Below are positions 44,268 to 52,589 of a stretch of DNA of 64,000 nt, piece after piece. The translations under genes and the position numbers were made by a program. Numbering within the stretch: the stretch's first letter is position 1; each line of letters begins with the position of its first letter. The stretch comes from Pedobacter psychrodurus. Lineage in GTDB: Bacteria; Bacteroidota; Bacteroidia; Sphingobacteriales; Sphingobacteriaceae. The DNA is taken from the NCBI RefSeq assembly GCF_004331735.1, contig NZ_SJSO01000010.1:33041-97040 (forward strand), in the 5' to 3' direction. Below the pieces are notes generated by a model. The model had not been told where the DNA came from. It searched no databases and saw only the letters and a list, made by a program, of their open reading frames with translations.

Positions 44268-45419
44268 TTAAAAATCTGTACTATTCCACGGAGATATATT
44301 AATATTATTACTTCTTAATTGTTTTTCATTGCCTGCATATATTATTTGCCCGCCAGTACTGCCTGTTAATTTATTCCAAAAAGTAATTCCCTTAAAGTAA
44401 TCGCTATTAATTGTTTTACCAGCTTTAATTTCAACAGGCACCAATTTCCCTGCATCATCAATCAGAATATCAATTTCGTTCCCCACATTATCTCGCCAAA
44501 AGAAAATATTATCACTTAAACCTAAGTTAAACCTACTCTTTAGCATTTCAATAACAACCATATTTTCAAAAAGACTTCCCTTAACAGGATGAGTATCGAG
44601 TTGAGATTCATTTTGTATACCAAGAAGTGCAGCCGCCAACCCAGTATCATAAAAATATAGCTTAGGCATTTTTACTACTCGTTTATTAAAATTTTGATCA
44701 TGGGGTTTTAAAAGATATACAACAAAACTACTTTCTAAAATACCAATCCACGATGCTATAGTTTTACTATCCACTCCTACCTCAATCCCCAAGCTATTCA
44801 TGTTCAATAATTGTCCAACCCTACCTGCGCACAACCTTAAAAATCTTTCGAATAGGGATAAATTAGTTATATTCTTGATTTGCCTTACATCTTTCTCTAA
44901 GTAAGTTTGAATATAGTTTTGGTGCCATTTGTATGAAGGAATATTTTGGTCATAAATTGGCGGATAACCTCCTTTAATAAGAAATTCGTTTACATTATCA
45001 GAAATAATATTTGCAGCTTTGAGTTCTGGAATAGAAAATGGCAAAAGTTTTATATAAGCAATTCTACCGGCTAAACTTTGAACTATACTTTCCTGTAAGA
45101 GAAAATTATTTGAACCTGTAATAATAAATTTCCCTGGCGACGAAGACTCATCAAGAATTTGCTGGAGATATGAAAAAAGATTAGGTGTCCTTTGTGCCTC
45201 ATCTAAAATGGCACCTTCAGGAAATTGACTCAAAAATCCACGAGGGTCATCTTCCGCAAACAAACGAGTATCTGGATTTTCTAAAGAAACATATGGCTTG
45301 TTTGGGAATACACTTTTAGTTAACGTAGTTTTACCCGATTGGCGAGGACCAATTACTGCTACAGATTTAAATTGCGCACTTAATCCTAATAGTTCTTTTT
45401 GAGCTAGTCGTTGAATCAT
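44268..45419 (-). CDS. AAA ATPase with DUF4143 domain
   Basis: A 383-residue protein from the ATG at 45417-45419 (an upstream TTG at 45425 is less likely). N-terminal AAA_14 ATPase: Walker A VIGPRQSGKTTL, Walker B GAILDEAQRTP, sensor FIITGSNNFLL. C-terminal DUF4143 has EIDILIDDAGKLVPVEIKAGKT, an acidic D...ExK arrangement that resembles a PD-(D/E)xK nuclease-like fold. The family is widespread, patchy and of unknown role, often in accessory DNA. A 16-base-arm palindrome stands 8 bases before the start codon. Could be a mobile or defence-related gene; that is inference. Confidence 0.85.
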   Translation of the reverse strand: MIQRLAQKELLGLSAQFKSVAVIGPRQSGKTTLTKSVFPNKPYVSLENPDTRLFAEDDPRGFLSQFPEGAILDEAQRTPNLFSYLQQILDESSSPGKFIITGSNNFLLQESIVQSLAGRIAYIKLLPFSIPELKAANIISDNVNEFLIKGGYPPIYDQNIPSYKWHQNYIQTYLEKDVRQIKNITNLSLFERFLRLCAGRVGQLLNMNSLGIEVGVDSKTIASWIGILESSFVVYLLKPHDQNFNKRVVKMPKLYFYDTGLAAALLGIQNESQLDTHPVKGSLFENMVVIEMLKSRFNLGLSDNIFFWRDNVGNEIDILIDDAGKLVPVEIKAGKTINSDYFKGITFWNKLTGSTGGQIIYAGNEKQLRSNNINISPWNSTDF

Positions 45420-45426
45420 AAACAAA

Positions 45427-45461
45427 TTTACAATTTCGGAATCGAATTCCGAAATTGTAAA
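45427..45461 (-). promoter_or_regulatory. Perfect 16-base-arm palindrome before the ATPase gene
   Basis: tttacaatttcggaat (45427-45442) and attccgaaattgtaaa (45446-45461) are perfectly complementary around cga. It lies between the stop of the NTF2-like gene (45470) and the ATPase ATG (45419). It may be a terminator for the first, an operator, or a hairpin masking the ribosome site of the second. Confidence 0.75.
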
Positions 45462-45469
45462 AATGTCTA

Positions 45470-45892
45470 CTATAATACCTTAACCGCTTGTCTTCCAATT
45501 AATTTCCAGCCCGACTTTTCTTTACTCCAGATTAAAAGAATATATAATTTCACATTTCCTGGAACATTTTTATCATTTGTTTTGGCATTTAGCGTATGGC
45601 GTACCAAAGCTGTTTTATTTTGAACAACAACAGTCTGATCGGTTAAATTAATATCCACAAAATCAGATTCGCCCGAAAGCAATGAGTGCATAAACTCTTG
45701 TTTAGTTTGAATCTTTCCACTCGAATGGCCATAGCTTAGGCTATTCAATATCATTTCGTCAATCGCTAAGCTATCGGGTGTAACCATCAGTTTGCTTAAT
45801 TTGGTTACGGCATCTTCTACTTTTGTTTTTTGGGCAAAACAAAAGCTAGTCGAAATTAACAGGCTTGAAAAAATCAAGAGTTTTTTTATCAT
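45470..45892 (-). CDS. Exported NTF2-like (SnoaL/DUF4440) protein
   Basis: A 140-residue protein from the ATG at 45890-45892, where MIKKLLIFSSLLISTSFCFAQ forms a clear signal peptide; an upstream Met at 45973 would bury it. The mature part has the cone-like NTF2 pattern: a helix (DAVTKLSKLMVTPDSLAIDEMI), YGHSSGKIQTKQEFMHSLLSG, and strands DINLTDQTVVVQNKTALVRHTLNAK and VKLYILLIWSKEKSGWKLIGRQAVKV. Such proteins bind small hydrophobic ligands or act as periplasmic enzymes; none can be named. Upstream of the ATPase in the same direction. Confidence 0.75.
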   Translation of the reverse strand: MIKKLLIFSSLLISTSFCFAQKTKVEDAVTKLSKLMVTPDSLAIDEMILNSLSYGHSSGKIQTKQEFMHSLLSGESDFVDINLTDQTVVVQNKTALVRHTLNAKTNDKNVPGNVKLYILLIWSKEKSGWKLIGRQAVKVL

Positions 45893-46106
45893 ATCTGGTT
45901 GTATTGAGGTTGATGCTGTAAACTTATCCAAAACCATGCAAAGGAGCAAAACATTGGCTTTAATTTTCAACATTATTTATTTTAACGTGGATTTTAGTTA
46001 ATTTTCGGATGGAATATAGGGTTTTCGGTTGCAAAGGATTAACTGCGGCACATCTATTGCTTTTACCGCAACATTATATTCCCATTTATCTTAACGAATT
46101 TCAAAC

Positions 46107-49100
46107 ATGGAACAACCATCTACCTACCAATCATCCTCCAAAAAGAAATTTATCTTCATCGGATTACTTGCTGTTTCCATAGCAGCAATTGTATTTATCT
46201 ATTTTAATAGAAAGAAAAAAAATCATGAAGAAAATCAGGCTTATGCAAAATATATCGAAGCCTATACCTCTGGAACCATTTCTAAAAAGAGTTTTATCAG
46301 GGTTCACCTGGCCAATGCGGCAACAGGTATGCAAGATTTGGGCAAAGCAGATTCACGCGAACTTTTCGACTTCTCTCCTTCTATTTCGGGAAAAACCTAT
46401 TGGATAGATCCACAAACCGTTGAATTTAGACCTGATGAAAACCTTAAACCAGGCAAAAATTACGAAGCTACTTTTAAACTATCAGAAGTTTCTGCTACAG
46501 AAAAAGGTCTGGAAGATTTCGATTTTGAATTTAAAGTGATCACACCTGGGATCATCCTTTCTCAAAATGGATTGGTTTCGCAGAACAATACTGCGATGGA
46601 TTACATGAAATTAACCGGCGAAGTGGCTACTGCTGATGTAGAAGAAACCAGTAAAATAGAAAAAACCATTTCATTGGATTTTGATCAAAAGTTAAAAATC
46701 AAATGGCAACACGATCCGGCGAAAAACACCTCAAAATTCACGATCGACAGTATAAAAAAGACTGGTAACGACCAAACTTTAAAAATAGATTGGGATGGTG
46801 ATGCCATTGATGCCGAACAAAAGGGAGAAGTAGAAATCCGTGTTCCGGCTATAAATAAGTTCGAAATTCTGGACATGAAAGCCATTCAAGGCGAAGAAGA
46901 TTATGCGCTTGTACAGTTTTCAGAACCAATTGGTGTTGGACAGGATTTAACAGGCATGATCACACTCGGTAACCTGAGCGATTTAAGGTACACCATTGAT
47001 GCCAGTCAGGTTAAAGTTTATGCCGCAGAAGAACTTAAAGGCAATTACGCCCTAAATGTAAATGCGGGTGTCGAGAATATCAATGCGAAGAAACTGGCTA
47101 ATGGCAAAATGGCCAATCTTGTTTTCGAAGATAAATTACCGGCGGTTACTATTGCTGGTGCAGGTACGATTTTACCCAACTCAGGAAAGCTGGTTTTGCC
47201 TTTCGAAGCCATTAATTTAAAGGCTGTTGATGTTACGGTGATCAAAATTTATGAAAACAATATACCGCAGTTTTTTCAAACTAATAGTTACAAAGATGGT
47301 AACGAATTGCGTAGGGTGGCCAAACCTATTCTGCAAAAAACAATACGTTTAGATGAAGATAAGGCACTTAACCTCCACAAAAAGAACCGTTTCACCCTCG
47401 ATCTTGATAAGATGATCCGTACAGAGCCAGGTGCGATGTACCGAGTTACCATTGCTTTCAGACAGGAGTACAATGCTTACAATTGTAAAACTGGAGAAGA
47501 AAAAGTTGGTGATGGTGAAGAAGAAAGTGAATATGGAGATTACGAAGGTTACGGAGAAAAGATTGATGAAGAAGACGATTTTTGGCAGCGCTACAACAAT
47601 TATTACCCACCAAATTACAGGTGGAATGATAAAGACAATCCATGTACACCATCATTTTATACCAACCAGCGCTGGGCAAGTAGAAACTTAATTGCTTCTA
47701 ATATTGGCTTGGTAGCCAAACGAGGTAACGATAACAGTATGCTTATTGTTGCTACAGATTTATTGACGGCAAAACCATTAAGTGGTGTAAACCTGGAGTT
47801 AATGGATTACCAAAAACAAATCATCTTTACAACGAAAACAGACGGCGACGGTTTTGCAAGCTTTGACCTGAAACGCCAACCTTTTCTATTGATTGCTAAA
47901 AATGGCTCAGAACGCGGCTACCTTAAATTAGACGACGGAAGTTCACTTCCTTTAAGCAGGTTCGATGTGAGTGGCGATGTAGTCCAAAGTGGCTTAAAAG
48001 GCTTTATTTATGGTGAACGTGGCGTTTGGCGACCAGGCGACAGTTTATTTGTTTCTTTCGTTCTGGAAGACAAACTAAAAAAACTTCCCGCAAATTATCC
48101 AGTAACCATGGAGTTCTATAACCCCAAAGGTCAATTGTATAAACGATTGATTAATGGCAAACCTTTAAATGGCTTCTACACTTTCAAAACTGCTACTGAA
48201 AGTACAGCACCTACTGGTAACTGGATGGCAAAAGTTAAAGCGGGTGGTGCTACCTTTACCAAGACCTTAAAAATTGAAACCGTAATGCCAAACCGTTTGA
48301 AAATTGATTTCAACGTTGGCAATAGGACATATTTAAGTGCAGGAACATCAGCCGCTACCCTATCGGCCAAATGGCTATTCGGTGCCGTTGCACAGAACTT
48401 AAAAGCAAAGGTTGATGTAAACTTAAACACTACTGAAACCAAATTTAAGGGCTTTGAAGGTTTTAGTTTTGATAATCCTACCGTTAACTTCGAATCGCAG
48501 CTTAAAACTATTTTCGAAGGCACTTTAAACCAGAACGGTACAGCACAGATTAACACCAACCTCAATGAGAATAATACCGCTCCTGGCGTGTTAAGAGCAA
48601 ACTTTACGACCAAAGTTTTCGAACCAGGTGGTAATTTCAGCATCGATAACTTTAGCATACCTTATCATGTATATAGCAGTTATTTAGGTATCCGACCAGA
48701 AAAAGGTGACCGTTTGAGTGGTATGCTAGTTACCGGGAAAGAGCATAAAATCGAAATTGTAAATGTAAATACCGACGGAAAGCTGTTGAACGGCACTAAA
48801 ACCGTTCAGGTAGAATTATATAAAACGCAATGGCGTTGGTGGTGGGAACAGGATGACCAAAACACTTACGCCAACTTTACGCAAAACCAATACAACAAAT
48901 TAGTTGAAAGTCATCAGGTAAACTTGTTCAACGGAAAAGGAAGCTGGAATTTACGCGTAAATGAACCAGAATGGGGCCGTTATTTGATTTTAGTGCGCGA
49001 CGTAAATGGTGGACACGTTACCGGAAAATCGGTTTATATCGATTGGCCAGGCTGGGCACAGCGCGAACAAGGCAGCAACCCAACAGAGGCCTCTATGTTA

Positions 49101-51698
49101 TCTTTCACTGCTAATAAAGAAAAATTTACGGTTGGGGAAGATATTACGCTAACTATCCCAACGGGTAAAAATGGAAGGGCATTAATTTCTATTGAAAATG
49201 GGAGCCGCGTATTAAAAACTTTCTGGGTAGATACCAAAGCCGGACAAACACAATTTAAGTTTAAGGCCGAAAAAGAAATGGCGCCTAATGTTTTTGCCAA
49301 TATCACATTATTACAACCTCATGCACAAACTGTTAACGATTTACCAATTAGAATGTACGGGGCTATTCCACTTTCGGTAGAAGATCCGCAAACCATTTTG
49401 AAACCGACCATTAAAATGGCCGATAAAATTAAACCGGAAACCGAAAACACCATCACAGTAGGCGAACAGAACGGTAAAGCTATGACCTATACCATTGCCT
49501 TGGTTGATGAAGGTTTGTTGGATCTCACCCGTTTTAAAACACCAGATCCACACGGCGCATTTTATGCCCGCGAAGGTTTGGGGGTTAAAACATGGGATTT
49601 ATTCGACTATGTGTTAGGTGCATGGGGAGGAAATCTAGAACGTATTTTAAGCATTGGTGGTGATGGTAGCATCAACAAAAACTTAAATCCTGCAAAAGCC
49701 AACCGTTTTAAAGCAGTGGTTAAATTTATGGGGCCATTTACTATTGGTAAAGGCGAAAATAAGACACACAAATTTAAATTGCCACAGTACATTGGTGCAG
49801 TAAGAGCTATGGTAGTTGCCGGACAAGATGCTGCATATGGTTTTACCGAAAAATCGGTTCAGGTTAAAAAACCATTAATGGTTTTAGCTACTTTACCAAG
49901 GGTTATCGGTCCGGGAGAGAGTTTTACCTTACCAGTAACTGTTTTTGCAACAGAGAATAACCTGAAAAATGTATCAGTACAACTTCAGGCAAATAATTTA
50001 ATTGTTCAAGGCAGTAACAAACAACAGCTTTACTACAAACAAACAGGCGAACAAATGACCTATTTCGAAGTTAAAGCACCAAACACGGTAGGTATTGCCA
50101 AAGTAAAAGTGATTGCACAAAGTGGAGCTGAAAAAACAGTTTATGATGTGGAAATGGATATCAGAAATCCAAATCCTTACGTAACTAACGTGGTGTCGGC
50201 AACTGTTCAGCCTCATACCAAATGGGCGGTTAACTATTTGCCAATTGGCATGACAGGAACAAATTCTGGTTCACTAGAAGTCTCTTCCATCCCTGCAATC
50301 AACCTTGGTAAAAGATTAGGGTATCTCATTCAGTATCCACATGGCTGTATTGAGCAAACTACTTCGGGCATATTCCCTCAACTATTTTTGGATAGATTGA
50401 GTCCGTTAAATGAACAGCAAAAAGCAACAACAGAGAAAAACATTAAAGCCGGAATAAACCGAATCAAGGGCTTCCAGACTACAGATGGCGGTTTATCTTA
50501 CTGGCCAGGTGAAAGTACTTCTGATGAATGGGGAAGCAACTACGCCGGACATTTCTTGGTTGAAGCCCAAAATGCAGGTTACACCCTACCTGTTGGTCTG
50601 TTGGATGAACTGTTACGCTTTCAAAAATCAAAAGCGGCTAACTGGGCACCAAATAGCAACAATTTTTACGGTGGTGATTTATCCCAAGCTTATCGTTTAT
50701 ACATGCTTGCATTGGCTAAAAAACCTGAAATGGCCGCAATGAACCGTTTAAAAGCTTTTGAATATTTATCAATCGCTGCAAAATGGCGATTAGCAGCTGC
50801 TTATAAACTGGCCGGCCAAAATGATGTTGCCCAAAATATGATCAGAGGTTTAGATACATCCATTCAGGCCTACAAACAATTAGGTGGAACTTACGGTTCT
50901 GATGTTCGCGATGAAGCCATGATTTTAGAAACCCTTACCCTGCTTGGTCAGAAAGCAAAAGCTGCGAGTTTATTACAGCCTTTAGCTGCTAAACTGGGCG
51001 AAAACACCTGGTACAGCACACAAACAACCGCTTATAGTTTGTTGGCTATTGCTAAATTCTGTGGTTCAAACCAATCGGCGAATAAACTGCAATATCAATA
51101 TGTATTGGATAGAAAATCTGCTCCTGTAAGCTCTAACCAATACATCAACAGTACACCTGTAAGCTTTAAAGGCAATACCGCTTCTGTTAGTAATAATGGG
51201 AATAATGTACTGTTTGTGCGCTTGGTTTTAGAAGGACAGCCAATTGCAGGTCAAAATAACTTCTTACCTAACCGACCTGAGGTTTTGGATATGAGCGTTA
51301 CCTACAAACGTTTAAATGGTAAAGTTCTAGATCCAACTACGTTAAAACAGGGAACTGATTTTTATGCAGAGGTAACTGTAAAAAACCCTGGCAGAATGGG
51401 TTATTACGAACAAATGGCACTAACACAGATCTTCCCTTCAGGATGGGAAATTATCAATACACGGGTTAACGATAACCAAAGTATTTTAGCTTCTTCTCCT
51501 TTTACCTATCAGGATATCAGAGATGATCGCGTTTTCACTTATTTTAATGTAAGGGAAGGTGAAAGTTTAGTTTACAAGGTATTGCTTAATGCCTCTTATT
51601 TAGGTAAATATTATTTATCGGCCGTTCAGTGTGAAGCGATGTACAATAATGATATTTCGGCTACAGAAGCTGGTAAATGGGTACAGGTGGTAAAGTAG
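46107..51698 (+). CDS. Bacterial alpha-2-macroglobulin-like protein (YfhM type)
   Basis: An 1863-residue protein with one N-terminal membrane anchor (FIFIGLLAVSIAAIVFIYF) and no lipobox, so the bulk is periplasmic and tethered to the inner membrane. Macroglobulin beta domains (for example GVWRPGDSLFVSFVLED, ETVMPNRLKIDF) lead to an alpha-helical thioester domain with YPHGCIEQTTSG; the Cys1414-x-Glu-Gln thioester is intact. Bacterial A2Ms trap invading proteases and are typically encoded next to penicillin-binding protein 1C, which repairs the wall. That partner is here at 52590, but the usual close pair is separated by a RAYT element. An acidic low-complexity insert (GDGEEESEYGDYEGYGEKIDEEDD, split here by mention only) lies near residue 465. 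Confidence 0.92.
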   Translation: MEQPSTYQSSSKKKFIFIGLLAVSIAAIVFIYFNRKKKNHEENQAYAKYIEAYTSGTISKKSFIRVHLANAATGMQDLGKADSRELFDFSPSISGKTYWIDPQTVEFRPDENLKPGKNYEATFKLSEVSATEKGLEDFDFEFKVITPGIILSQNGLVSQNNTAMDYMKLTGEVATADVEETSKIEKTISLDFDQKLKIKWQHDPAKNTSKFTIDSIKKTGNDQTLKIDWDGDAIDAEQKGEVEIRVPAINKFEILDMKAIQGEEDYALVQFSEPIGVGQDLTGMITLGNLSDLRYTIDASQVKVYAAEELKGNYALNVNAGVENINAKKLANGKMANLVFEDKLPAVTIAGAGTILPNSGKLVLPFEAINLKAVDVTVIKIYENNIPQFFQTNSYKDGNELRRVAKPILQKTIRLDEDKALNLHKKNRFTLDLDKMIRTEPGAMYRVTIAFRQEYNAYNCKTGEEKVGDGEEESEYGDYEGYGEKIDEEDDFWQRYNNYYPPNYRWNDKDNPCTPSFYTNQRWASRNLIASNIGLVAKRGNDNSMLIVATDLLTAKPLSGVNLELMDYQKQIIFTTKTDGDGFASFDLKRQPFLLIAKNGSERGYLKLDDGSSLPLSRFDVSGDVVQSGLKGFIYGERGVWRPGDSLFVSFVLEDKLKKLPANYPVTMEFYNPKGQLYKRLINGKPLNGFYTFKTATESTAPTGNWMAKVKAGGATFTKTLKIETVMPNRLKIDFNVGNRTYLSAGTSAATLSAKWLFGAVAQNLKAKVDVNLNTTETKFKGFEGFSFDNPTVNFESQLKTIFEGTLNQNGTAQINTNLNENNTAPGVLRANFTTKVFEPGGNFSIDNFSIPYHVYSSYLGIRPEKGDRLSGMLVTGKEHKIEIVNVNTDGKLLNGTKTVQVELYKTQWRWWWEQDDQNTYANFTQNQYNKLVESHQVNLFNGKGSWNLRVNEPEWGRYLILVRDVNGGHVTGKSVYIDWPGWAQREQGSNPTEASMLSFTANKEKFTVGEDITLTIPTGKNGRALISIENGSRVLKTFWVDTKAGQTQFKFKAEKEMAPNVFANITLLQPHAQTVNDLPIRMYGAIPLSVEDPQTILKPTIKMADKIKPETENTITVGEQNGKAMTYTIALVDEGLLDLTRFKTPDPHGAFYAREGLGVKTWDLFDYVLGAWGGNLERILSIGGDGSINKNLNPAKANRFKAVVKFMGPFTIGKGENKTHKFKLPQYIGAVRAMVVAGQDAAYGFTEKSVQVKKPLMVLATLPRVIGPGESFTLPVTVFATENNLKNVSVQLQANNLIVQGSNKQQLYYKQTGEQMTYFEVKAPNTVGIAKVKVIAQSGAEKTVYDVEMDIRNPNPYVTNVVSATVQPHTKWAVNYLPIGMTGTNSGSLEVSSIPAINLGKRLGYLIQYPHGCIEQTTSGIFPQLFLDRLSPLNEQQKATTEKNIKAGINRIKGFQTTDGGLSYWPGESTSDEWGSNYAGHFLVEAQNAGYTLPVGLLDELLRFQKSKAANWAPNSNNFYGGDLSQAYRLYMLALAKKPEMAAMNRLKAFEYLSIAAKWRLAAAYKLAGQNDVAQNMIRGLDTSIQAYKQLGGTYGSDVRDEAMILETLTLLGQKAKAASLLQPLAAKLGENTWYSTQTTAYSLLAIAKFCGSNQSANKLQYQYVLDRKSAPVSSNQYINSTPVSFKGNTASVSNNGNNVLFVRLVLEGQPIAGQNNFLPNRPEVLDMSVTYKRLNGKVLDPTTLKQGTDFYAEVTVKNPGRMGYYEQMALTQIFPSGWEIINTRVNDNQSILASSPFTYQDIRDDRVFTYFNVREGESLVYKVLLNASYLGKYYLSAVQCEAMYNNDISATEAGKWVQVVK

Positions 51699-51717
51699 AT
51701 TCCCCAAGAATACTGGC

Positions 51718-51803
51718 CGTAGCGTCTCGCTACGACCTAAAAACATTAGGCTTGGAATGTTTTAAAAGAATAGTTACTATGAGTCTTAGCGAGATGCTAA
51801 GAC
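51718..51803. repeat. REP pair 1 flanking the RAYT gene
   Basis: First palindrome cgtagcg-tct-cgctacg (51718-51734) and second gtcttagc-gagat-gctaagac (51783-51803). Both palindrome types recur twice downstream of the RAYT gene. Confidence 0.9.
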
Positions 51804-51845
51804 TAGCAAGAGAAGCTAAGGTTAGGAACGTTTGTAAAATAAAAG

Positions 51846-52397
51846 ATGGGAAGAAAGTATAGGTTTCATGATAATTCTAAACTCTATTTTGTGACTTTCA
51901 CTGTTGTTAATTGGATAGACGTGTTTACAAGAAAAAAATACGTAGACATTATTTATGATAGTTTAAGGTTTTGTCAAAAAGAAAAAGGATTAGAATTATA
52001 TGCCTATTGTATTATGACAAATCACATTCATCTAATTATTGGGACTGAAAGTAGAGTGCTATCTGATATTGTTAGAGATTTTAAAAGTTTTACTTCTAGA
52101 CATATCAGAAAAACCATCGAAAATAGCAATACTGAAAGTCGAAAATTGTGGATGTTAGAAATTATGAAAGAATTAGGGAGTAGAAATGAAAGAAATAAGG
52201 ACTTTCAATTTTGGCAACAACACAGTCACCCCATAGAGCTAGATACTAATGAAATTTTAGACCAGCGTTTAAATTATATCCACCAAAATCCTGTGAAGGC
52301 AGGCTTTGTGGAAAAAGAAGAAGATTGGATTAACAGTAGTGCCAGCGATTATTATCAAATTAGAAAGGGACAGGTTGATCTTATTATTATTGAATAA
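51846..52397 (+). CDS. REP-associated tyrosine transposase (RAYT)
   Basis: A 183-residue Y1 HUH endonuclease of the TnpA_REP family. KLYFVTFTVVNW opens the fold; the metal-binding HUH is in YCIMTNHIHLIIG (His60, His62); the catalytic Tyr144 is in RLNYIHQNPVKAG, the family's diagnostic block. RAYTs nick single-stranded DNA at REP hairpins and are thought to spread them; this copy is flanked on both sides by matching palindromes. It is 147 bases after the macroglobulin gene. All catalytic residues are present, so the gene looks functional, and it interrupts the A2M-PbpC pair. Confidence 0.93.
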   Translation: MGRKYRFHDNSKLYFVTFTVVNWIDVFTRKKYVDIIYDSLRFCQKEKGLELYAYCIMTNHIHLIIGTESRVLSDIVRDFKSFTSRHIRKTIENSNTESRKLWMLEIMKELGSRNERNKDFQFWQQHSHPIELDTNEILDQRLNYIHQNPVKAGFVEKEEDWINSSASDYYQIRKGQVDLIIIE

Positions 52398-52417
52398 CTT
52401 TTTAATATGTACCTATT

Positions 52418-52482
52418 CGTTGCGTCGCGCTACGACTTTCTAAAAATAAAAAACAACAAATGTCTTAGCGAGACGCTAAGAC
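52418..52482. repeat. REP pair 2
   Basis: cgttgcg-tcg-cgctacg (52418-52434, one mismatch) and gtcttagc-gagac-gctaagac (52462-52482), same order and spacing type as pair 1, beginning 20 bases after the RAYT stop. Confidence 0.9.
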
Positions 52483-52506
52483 TAGAATTAGATTAGGCTG
52501 TATCTA

Positions 52507-52573
52507 GTCGTAGCGTCGCGCTACGACTTTCGAAAAATAAAAAGAAATAAATGTCTTAGCGTGACGCTAAGAC
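52507..52573. repeat. REP pair 3
   Basis: gtcgtagcg-tcg-cgctacgac (52507-52527) and gtcttagc-gtgac-gctaagac (52553-52573). The interval also repeats that of pair 2 (ctttc-aaaaataaaaa-aa-aa-aaatgtcttagcg pattern), indicating tandem duplication. Ends 16 bases before pbpC. Confidence 0.9.
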
Positions 52574-52589
52574 TAGAGTTAAAAATTAA

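Noticed and set aside
46107..51698. Small frames inside the macroglobulin gene, both strands
   Set aside because: They are shadows of a single long gene with consistent domains and an intact thioester motif.
51718..52573. CRISPR array around the RAYT gene
   Set aside because: The repeats are self-complementary REP palindromes in alternating types with short, similar spacers and no cas genes.
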